Assembly (NCBI RefSeq): GCF_000384965.1
Contig: NZ_CM001844.1
Coordinates: 1,253,350 to 1,258,429, forward strand
Length of the DNA stretch: 5,080 bases
Origin: Bartonella bovis 91-4
Lineage (GTDB): Bacteria > Pseudomonadota > Alphaproteobacteria > Rhizobiales > Rhizobiaceae
Direction of reading: 5' to 3'
A program made the translations under genes and the position numbers. A model generated the notes under the pieces. It worked only from the letters and a program-made list of their open reading frames with translations, ran no database searches and had not been told where the DNA came from. This document shows positions 1-5,080 of this stretch, one piece after another. Position 1 is the first letter of the stretch, and each line of letters opens with the position of its first letter.

Positions 1-2252
1 CCCCCCCTCACCCCTCCTTTTATCACCCCCGTTCCCTTTCCACTCCCACCCCCCACAATCCTTACATCCGTCAAACTAGCACTTGTCACCCCACTCTCAA
101 CCTTCACCCCATGCTCTCCCGTAAACTCAATCCTCGCCCCACTGTTCACCATCAACGTCCCACTTCCTGACATAGTTATCCCCGTCTGCACCCCTGTCAT
201 CGTCCCCCCATTCACCGTCAGATTCCCACTTGTCACCTGTATCCCCAACTCAACATTTGAAATCGACCCATTGGTCATCGTCATCTCCCCCGTCCCATCC
301 TTTATCACCCCCTTCCCCTTTCCACCCCCCTTAATCACCACATCTGTCAAAGTAGCCATCGTCACCCCACTTCCCACCCTCACCCCATAATTCCCATCCC
401 CATTCTTAAACGTAATATTCGTTCCCCCACTTATCGTCAAATTCCCCCCCGTTGCCTCCACCCCCATCGCAACATCTGAAATCCGTACCCCTGTCATATT
501 CAACGTCCCCGTTGCACCCGTCCCCCTCCCATCCATCCACACCCCCTTTCCACTCCCCGCCCCCTTAATCGTCACATTTGTCAAATCAGCATTTGCCCCA
601 TTCTGCACCTTCACCCCATAACTCCCGTTCCCATTCTTAAACTGAATCGTCGTTCCCCCATTTATCGTCAAATTCCCCGTCCCCGTTGCATACACCCCAC
701 TCTCAACATTTGAAATCGTCCCCCCCATCATACTAGCACTCCCCGTCCCCATCACATACAACCCCGTCCCCTGTCCACTCGTCCCCCTAATCGTCGCCCC
801 TGTGATATTAGCCGTTGCCCCATTCTGCACATGCACCCCATAATTCCCGTTCCCACTCTCAAACGTAATCTCCCCCATATTTATATTCACCGTCCCCTTC
901 TTAACCTCCACCCCCACCTTAACCTGTGAAATATTCACCATATTCATCGTCATCTTCGTCCCACCCATAATCACCCCCTTACCCTCTCCATTTCCACCCT
1001 TTCCCTCAATCGTCACACTCGTCAACTCAGCCATCGTCACCCCACTCCCCACCTTCATCCCATAATTGTTCTTCCCACCCTCAAACGTCACCGTCCCCCC
1101 CATCACCTTCAACGTCCCCCCCTGCATATCCACCCCCTTCCCGAACCCCTCAATCCCCACACTAGTCAACATCACCGTCCCCCCACTTCCCTGCACCCCA
1201 AAATTCCCCCCACTCTTTCCCTCAATCTTCCCCCCCATCATCTTCACCGTCGCCCCACTTCCCGATACCATTATCCCCGTCCCATTCGCCCCAACCTCAA
1301 TCTTCGAATCCCCATTTATATCCACCGTCCCACTCCTCGCATTCACCCCCATCGTGAAACCTGAAACATTCACCATATTCAAAGTCATCGTTCCCGTCTC
1401 ATTCTGCACCCTCACCCCCATCCCCCCACTCCCCTTAATCTTCAACCTCATCACATCAGCAGTCCCCGCCCCATCCATCTGTATACCAACACCATCACCC
1501 CCACCCCCCTTTCCATTAACAGTCATCGTCACCATCTCCCCCGCCTTCCCCACTCCCATCACAGTAGCCTTCCCCGCCCCATTCCCCGTAATTTGTATCC
1601 CCGCTTCACTACCATTATTAAAAGTCACATTCCCATCAAACCTCACCGTCCCGCCCCCATCATTAATTTTCACCTTCACCTCTTCAATCCCCTTCACCCC
1701 CTCTCCCAAAACAACCATCCCCTCATTACTAACCTTCACTTCCCCCCTCTCAAACCCCTTCAACACCCCATTCAACGTAACAGAAGACCCTGACCCATCA
1801 ACCACTATTTCCTTTTTTATCTTCACCCCCGCCCCCTCAACATTAACCTCCTGATTCAACATCAGCTTCCCTGCATTGGACACCTTAATCACCGGTAGAC
1901 TACCACTCTTTCCACTCCCCTTCCCATTGATAACCTTCAGCTTCTTTATTATCGTAATATCTGCCCCATTCTTAACCGTCACGGCCGCCTCCTCCCTAGA
2001 GTGCTCATCCATATCTATATTTATATCCCCACCCCTACTACTACTCAGTATCCTTGTCCCACGACTATCACACACAATCGGCTTATTATCACCACTAACA
2101 GTACCAACACCACGACCACTCCCACAATTATGTGCTTGAGCATACGCCTTTGAAGTATGAGATGTTAGAGCAAGCCCAGCCATAAGAGCGGTTGAGACAA
2201 CACATAAATAAACATGATGCTTAAAAACACAACGCATAACCATAACCCACAT
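1..2252 (-). CDS. Autotransporter-like surface protein, N-terminal part with beta-helix repeats (runs off left edge)
   Basis: An uninterrupted minus-strand frame of 750 codons runs from ATG at 2252 to the window edge with no stop. Residues 1-38 form a Sec signal peptide: basic RCVFKHH, a hydrophobic core around LCVVSTALMAGLAL, then a likely cut after AYA before Gln39. The mature N-terminus has two Cys (43 and 61), the only ones seen beyond the signal peptide. Residues from about 75 onward are Gly/Val/Thr/Asn-rich with beta-helix rungs such as ISQVKVGVEV and ISDVAMGVEA recurring every 72-78 residues. This is the architecture of a type Va autotransporter passenger, probably exported to the cell surface; adhesion or host interaction is only inferred. 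The beta-barrel is not visible because the 3' end is outside. ATGs at 2252, 2243 and 2237 are all in frame; AAAGGGG (2256-2262) lies 3, 12 and 18 bases before them, so the true start may be 2243. The N-terminus resembles Bartonella autotransporters from memory. Confidence 0.85.
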   Translation of the reverse strand, partial: MWVMVMRCVFKHHVYLCVVSTALMAGLALTSHTSKAYAQAHNCGSGRGVGTVSGDNKPIVCDSRGTRILSSSRGGDINIDMDEHSREEAAVTVKNGADITIIKKLKVINGKGSGKSGSLPVIKVSNAGKLMLNQEVNVEGAGVKIKKEIVVDGSGSSVTLNGVLKGFERGEVKVSNEGMVVLGEGVKGIEEVKVKINDGGGTVRFDGNVTFNNGSEAGIQITGNGAGKATVMGVGKAGEMVTMTVNGKGGGGDGVGIQMDGAGTADVMRLKIKGSGGMGVRVQNETGTMTLNMVNVSGFTMGVNARSGTVDINGDSKIEVGANGTGIMVSGSGATVKMMGGKIEGKSGGNFGVQGSGGTVMLTSVGIEGFGKGVDMQGGTLKVMGGTVTFEGGKNNYGMKVGSGVTMAELTSVTIEGKGGNGEGKGVIMGGTKMTMNMVNISQVKVGVEVKKGTVNINMGEITFESGNGNYGVHVQNGATANITGATIRGTSGQGTGLYVMGTGSASMMGGTISNVESGVYATGTGNLTINGGTTIQFKNGNGSYGVKVQNGANADLTNVTIKGAGSGKGVWMDGRGTGATGTLNMTGVRISDVAMGVEATGGNLTISGGTNITFKNGDGNYGVRVGSGVTMATLTDVVIKGGGKGKGVIKDGTGEMTMTNGSISNVELGIQVTSGNLTVNGGTMTGVQTGITMSGSGTLMVNSGARIEFTGEHGVKVESGVTSASLTDVRIVGGGSGKGTGVIKGGVRG
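230..955 (-). repeat. Degenerate beta-helix repeat array inside the left gene
   Basis: The plus-strand word tgaaat (coding ATTTCA, Ile-Ser of the ISxVxxGV rung) recurs at 258, 477, 711 and 927, giving unit lengths of 219, 234 and 216 bases (73, 78 and 72 residues). All are multiples of three, so the frame is kept. Each unit has the same order: a TMTM or TLNM strand, ISxVxxGV, a Gly-rich turn with NLTI or similar, an FKNGxGNYGV rung, then a DVxIKG-type rung. Similar but weaker units continue to about 1390. The pattern fits three coils of about 24 residues per unit in a right-handed parallel beta-helix, which is inference from periodicity. Confidence 0.8.
1409..1434 (-). other. Potential G-quadruplex motif on the coding strand
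   Basis: Four G runs of 4, 6, 5 and 3 are separated by loops of 3, 2 and 3 bases on the minus strand, meeting the simple G3+N1-7 pattern. It lies inside the left gene, so it would also be present in the mRNA. It follows from the heavy use of GGG glycine and GTG valine codons; a role is not shown. Confidence 0.5.
2139..2252 (-). other. Signal peptide coding segment
   Basis: The first 38 codons of the left gene encode a positively charged start (MRCVFKHH), a hydrophobic stretch of about 14-16 residues, and small residues at -3 and -1 (AYA) before Gln39. This is a classical signal peptidase I site rather than a lipobox, since no Cys follows the cut. It directs Sec export to the periplasm. The somewhat long n-region is compatible with autotransporters but is not the extended ESPR type. 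Confidence 0.8.
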
Positions 2253-2255
2253 GTT

Positions 2256-2262
2256 CCCCTTT
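2256..2262 (-). promoter_or_regulatory. Shine-Dalgarno sequence of the left gene
   Basis: The minus strand reads AAAGGGG then AAC and ATG (2252). The 3-base gap to that ATG is short. The gap to the in-frame ATG at 2243 is 12 bases, a little long. The site therefore supports initiation here but does not settle which Met is used. Its first three bases are also the last three of the adjacent palindrome. Confidence 0.5.
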
Positions 2263-2278
2263 AACCTGTCAGGTTAAA
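2260..2278. promoter_or_regulatory. Perfect 19-bp palindrome upstream of the left gene (possible operator or 5'-UTR hairpin)
   Basis: TTTAACCTG-T-CAGGTTAAA has 9-base arms that are exact reverse complements around a single central base (2269). It ends inside the AAAGGGG Shine-Dalgarno sequence (2256-2262) and lies just downstream of the best candidate promoter. It could be a binding site for a dimeric regulator, or an mRNA hairpin hiding part of the ribosome binding site. It is not followed by a U-tract, so a terminator is unlikely. Confidence 0.55.
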
Positions 2279-2290
2279 AGAGACTAAACT

Positions 2291-2319
2291 ATTCTAAAAA
2301 AAAGAAAACTAAAACTAAA
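2291..2319 (-). promoter_or_regulatory. Candidate sigma-70-type promoter for the left gene
   Basis: On the minus strand TAGAAT (2291-2296) matches the -10 consensus at five of six positions. A weak -35-like TTTAGT (2314-2319) lies 17 bases upstream. Transcription would begin near 2284, leaving a leader of about 30 bases that contains the palindrome. The spacer is T-rich with a run of eight T. The region is AT-rich throughout, so chance matches are likely. A second possible -10 (TATTAG or TATATT, around 2389-2394) has an even weaker -35. Confidence 0.3.
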
Positions 2320-2573
2320 CCATACTAAAATGGCTTAAAACCCCATAAAATCCTCCCAACTCTAACCCTTACCTAAAAACACCATACCCTAATATAAAAC
2401 ACTCTTAACACCCACAAAGCCAAAACACACATCTTCAAACAACAAACAAAACACACATAAAATCAAAACATCAAACAAAGCGCCTAGACCTTAAACCATC
2501 ACCTAAACCCATAAACAAAAAAAAATCTCTAAAACTAATAAATACGCTAAAATATACAAAATCTAAAACATAT

Positions 2574-2609
2574 AAAAAACAAACACCTCTAAGCATTGAG
2601 AGAGTGTTT
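2574..2609 (-). terminator. Rho-independent terminator after the right-hand unit
   Basis: Reading the minus strand, AAACACTCTCT (2599-2609) pairs with AGAGGTGTTT (2581-2590) with one bulged base, around an eight-base loop. It is followed by G and then six T (2574-2579). The stem begins four bases past the last stop codon (2614-2616), the expected place for the end of that transcript. This implies that the left gene is transcribed from its own promoter. Confidence 0.75.
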
Positions 2610-2689
2610 TCTGTTATACTTTTTTAGCAGAATATATTGCCCTATTTAAAAATGATTCATTAGGTAATGTTGTATTTGTGTCTTGTAAA

Positions 2690-2722
2690 ATAAACACCGT
2701 ACTCTCCCTTAAAATTGATCTC
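2690..2722 (-). repeat. 33-bp exact repeat, copy 1
   Basis: Identical to 3015-3047. In the other copy it encodes the rung EINFKGEYGVYL. Here the same bases are read in another frame because a G is missing in the adjacent run (plus-strand C run 2722-2728), which gives the unrelated peptide RSILRESTVFIL. Confidence 0.85.
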
Positions 2723-2777
2723 CCCCCCTCCATATGGACAGCACCTTTTGTGATAGCCATTCCATTGTAGATGTTTG

Positions 2778-2853
2778 TATAATTTGGCTTAATCAACACC
2801 ACCCGTCCGCCGTCAACTACCCTCATCCCCTGCCCATAACCATTTCCATCGAT
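2778..2853 (-). repeat. Duplicated passenger segment, copy 1
   Basis: Contains 22 bases (2778-2799) and 32 bases (2822-2853) identical to 4476-4497 and 4520-4551. Both blocks have the same offset of 1698 bases, a multiple of three. It encodes IDGNGYGQGM followed by VVLIKPNY. Such exact matches amid diverged repeats suggest a recent duplication or gene conversion. Confidence 0.8.
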
Positions 2854-3014
2854 CGTGAGATGTGATGCAACAACCACAGCATTTTTTGTACTTTACCCGT
2901 CTTTTCCATAGCATTTGTAGTGTCCTCTCCCACAATCCTAATGAATTCAGCTTCGTTGTTGTTACCCGTATAAGTCATTTTGACCGCTATTAAAGCAACT
3001 CCACCCTGGTTAAG

Positions 3015-3047
3015 ATAAACACCGTACTCTCCCTTAAAATTGATCTC
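3015..3047 (-). repeat. 33-bp exact repeat, copy 2
   Basis: Identical to 2690-2722 and read in the repeat-family frame as EINFKGEYGVYL. The flanking 23 bases 3117-3139 also match 2791-2813 exactly. The offset changes from 325 to 326 between the two matches, which directly shows a one-base indel between the copies. Confidence 0.85.
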
Positions 3048-3706
3048 TCCTCCCTCCATACGGACACTTCCTTCTGTAATCGTCATCCCCTTATGAACAC
3101 CTTTCAAGTTTGTACTAATCAACACCACCCGTCCGCCGTTATTTACGCTTATCCCCTGCCCATTGTCTGTAGTGCTCGTGATAATTATATCCTCAGCGAT
3201 AACTATCCCACCCTTGACCTTAATGAATTCAGCTGTTTTGTTGCTACCCATATAAGTCATTCTGACATTCTTTAAAGCAGCATTTCCCCCTATGAGATAA
3301 ACCCCGTAATATCCCTTAAACCCAATCTCCCCTCCCATCAAAATAGCATTCGCTCCATTCTTCACCCACACCCCTGTTTGCACCCCTGAAATATTCACAT
3401 CCTTCATCACCATCTTCCCCTCACCCCCTACATTCACCCCCGTACCCTTATCATCTTGTCCTGTAATGCTAACACCATTTAACAAAGCATCTCCTCCTAT
3501 GAGACTGACACCGTAACCTCCATTAAAAGCCACCGATCCCTTGTGCATTATCAACTTCCCACTTATCACCTCTACCCCCTTATCAACCTCTGAAATCTTC
3601 ACCTCCTTCATCATCAACGTTCCCATCCCCGTTCGCATACACCCCCGTACCCTCATCACCTTGTCCTGTAATTCTGACATCATCTAACAAAGCCTGCCCC
3701 CTTGTG

Positions 3707-3738
3707 AGACTGATCCCATACTCTCCCATAAACCCAAT
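3707..3738 (-). repeat. 32-bp rung repeat, copy 1 of 3
   Basis: Identical to 4385-4416 and differing at two positions from 4664-4695. It encodes the rung IGFMGEYGISL (GVSL in the third copy). The offset of 678 bases between the two exact copies keeps the reading frame. Confidence 0.8.
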
Positions 3739-4384
3739 CTCTCCTCCCTCCATATGAACAACCCCATCTTCGACACTCACCCCCTTATAGACATCCCTCA
3801 ACTTTGTATCAATCAACCACACCGCTCCCTCACTCTTCACCTCTACCCCTGTTCCAACATTTGACATCTCCCCCCCTTTTATCGCCACTGTTCCCATGAG
3901 CGCCTTTACCGCCACCTCTGTCTCATGACCTTGCCCTGTAATTCTGACATCCTTTAAAGCAGCATTTCCCCTTATGAGACTGATACCATCCCCACCTTTA
4001 AACTCCACCGACCCTTTGTGCATCATCAGATTCCCACTTATCACCTCCACCCCCGTCCTAACCTCTGAAATCCGCACATCCTTCATCATCACCGCTCCCA
4101 CCCCACTCTGCACATACACCCCCGTACCCTTATGACTTTGACCCGTAATTCTAACATTCTTTAAAGCAGCAATGCTCTTTGAAAGACCTATACCATAATC
4201 TCCCTTAAACCCAATCTCCCCTTTCTCCATACGGACAATCCCTTCTGTAATCGTCACCCCCTTATGAACATCTCTTATATTTGTCTTGTAGAGATCGATC
4301 CTTCCCTCATTAAGCTTGATACCTGTTTTTCCTGTTCTATTTCCCTTGATAGTGACCGCTATTAAAGCAACCCCACCTTCCTTA

Positions 4385-4416
4385 AGACTGATCCCATACT
4401 CTCCCATAAACCCAAT
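4385..4416 (-). repeat. 32-bp rung repeat, copy 2 of 3
   Basis: Exact match to 3707-3738, encoding IGFMGEYGISL. It sits in the long intact frame of the right-hand unit. Confidence 0.8.
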
Positions 4417-4475
4417 TTCCCCTCCAAACATACGGACAATACCTTCTGAAACAGTCATGCCTTTATCAACATTGA

Positions 4476-4551
4476 TATAATTTGGCTTAATCAACACGAC
4501 ATGGCCTTTTTGTGTTACACTCATCCCCTGCCCATAACCATTTCCATCGAT
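4476..4551 (-). repeat. Duplicated passenger segment, copy 2
   Basis: Partner of 2778-2853, with two identical blocks of 22 and 32 bases at a constant offset of 1698. It encodes IDGNGYGQGMSV and VVLIKPNYINV in the long intact frame of the right-hand unit. Confidence 0.8.
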
Positions 4552-4663
4552 TTTGATACCCTCAGCGATAACTGTCCCATCCACAACCTTAATGAAGTCA
4601 GCTGTAGGACTGCTACCCGTATAAGTCATTCTGACATTTTTTAAAGCAGCCCCACCCTGGTTA

Positions 4664-4695
4664 AGACTAACCCCATACTCTCCCATAAACCCAAT
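4664..4695 (-). repeat. 32-bp rung repeat, copy 3 of 3
   Basis: Two mismatches to the other copies. It encodes IGFMGEYGVSL and is followed upstream in the gene by the KGG segment of the same repeat family. Confidence 0.75.
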
Positions 4696-5080
4696 TGACC
4701 CTCCTTTCATCGCTAGTATCCCCCCCTTCGCCTCCACCCCCTCACTAACATCTGAAATCCGCACATCAGTCATCGTCACCGCTTTCGCCCCCGACGCATA
4801 CACCCCCGTTCCTTGCCCGCCTCCTGTAATCTCCGCCCCCGTAATATTAGCCGTCACCCCATTTCCCCACCCCTATCCCATAATTCCTGTCCCCACTCGT
4901 AAACGTAATCCTCGTCCTATCCCTCACCGTCAACGTCCCACTTCCCATCATAGTTATCCCCATCTGCACCTCTGAAATCGTCACCCTCTCCATCGTCACC
5001 GCTTTAGCCTCCATCGCATACACCCCCATTTTAACCTCTGAAATATTCACCCCAGTCATATTCAACGTCCCGCCTCCTTC

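Larger units (their letters stand above)
2253..2573. other. Non-coding AT-rich intergenic spacer
   Basis: This stretch of about 320 bases lies between the terminator of the right-hand unit and the start of the left gene. It is rich in A and C on the plus strand. I see no open frame with a credible start, no tRNA-like fold and no mobile-element ends. Apart from the candidate promoter, the Shine-Dalgarno sequence and the palindrome near its left end, bases from about 2320 to 2573 hold nothing I can identify. Confidence 0.7.
2614..5080 (-). pseudogene. Frameshifted beta-helix passenger of an autotransporter-like protein (5' end off right edge, no beta-barrel)
   Basis: One beta-helix repeat protein is spread over changing minus-strand frames: 5080 to about 4863, about 4861 to 3622, about 3619 to 2888, then about 2881 to 2614. 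Comparison with sister repeats in the window places single-base insertions at 4862-4864 and 3620-3621, and single-base losses at 2882-2887 and 2722-2728. Across the breaks the repeat pattern continues (GEIGFMGEYGISL, ALKNVRITGQG, RISEVRTGVEV, HMEGG). No signal peptide is visible because the start is outside. The last codons (NESFLNRAIYSAKKV, stop at 2614-2616) contain no beta-barrel, so even a repaired frame would give a passenger without its translocator. Repeats near 5080 resemble the left gene closely; those further downstream are less G-rich and more diverged. Likely a decayed paralogue in a Bartonella-type array. Sequencing error in homopolymers, or phase variation, are alternatives for some breaks. 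The 1.2-kb frame 3583-4857 is the longest intact piece. Confidence 0.75.

Noticed and set aside
1593..1793. Short plus-strand open frame
   Set aside because: Antisense shadow of the left gene, with biased composition and no start signals.
1066..1854. Plus-strand open frame of 262 codons, Pro/Thr/Phe-rich
   Set aside because: It is exactly antisense to the beta-helix gene, has no ribosome binding site, and its low-complexity composition follows from GGG/GTG/ACG codon use on the other strand.
1876..2139. Plus-strand open frame with hydrophobic stretches
   Set aside because: Antisense to the N-terminal segment of the left gene; the apparent membrane segments reflect complementary codons.
2260..2278. 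Palindrome as a terminator of upstream transcription
   Set aside because: No U-tract follows it, it overlaps the Shine-Dalgarno sequence, and a better terminator lies at 2574-2609.
2619..2626. AAAAAAG near the end of the right-hand unit as a programmed frameshift site
   Set aside because: The heptamer is not in the required codon phase, and no longer frame follows before the terminator.
2690..3139. Repeated blocks that might suggest a CRISPR array or mobile-element ends
   Set aside because: The repeats are in coding phase, encode beta-helix rungs, and have no regular short spacers or inverted terminal ends.
3093..3275. Plus-strand open frame of 60 codons
   Set aside because: Antisense to the repeat pseudogene and without family-like features or a ribosome binding site.

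Overview
The window looks like part of a surface-protein cluster from an alphaproteobacterium, most probably Bartonella. The basis is recall of family style: a long signal peptide with a hydrophobic core ending in AYA-Q, a mature N-terminus with a Cys pair, then a very long Gly/Val/Thr-rich parallel beta-helix passenger made of drifting repeats, as in the Bartonella autotransporters. No database search was possible, so genus and family are inference.

Both protein-coding units are on the minus strand. The right part (2614-5080) is the 3' portion of a beta-helix passenger gene that enters from beyond the right edge. It is broken by four apparent single-base frameshifts and stops without an autotransporter beta-barrel, so I call it a pseudogene. 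A rho-independent terminator for the minus strand follows directly (2574-2609).

Next comes an AT-rich non-coding spacer (2253-2573). It holds a weak candidate promoter whose -35/-10 spacer contains an A/T homopolymer, and a perfect 9+1+9 palindrome next to the Shine-Dalgarno sequence of the next gene. That gene starts at about 2252 and stays open to base 1 (750 codons visible). It encodes a signal peptide, an N-terminal segment and at least four consecutive repeats of about 72-78 residues. Its C-terminus, where a beta-barrel would be expected, lies off the left edge.

The two units are paralogous: the visible end of the left gene and the visible start of the right one share closely similar DNA. 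The layout suggests a tandem array of repeat-rich surface proteins that can exchange segments, with one member decayed or switched off. The coding strand is extremely G-rich and C-poor, which leaves long open frames on the opposite strand that are not genes. No RNA genes, insertion sequences, integrase genes or CRISPR arrays were seen.
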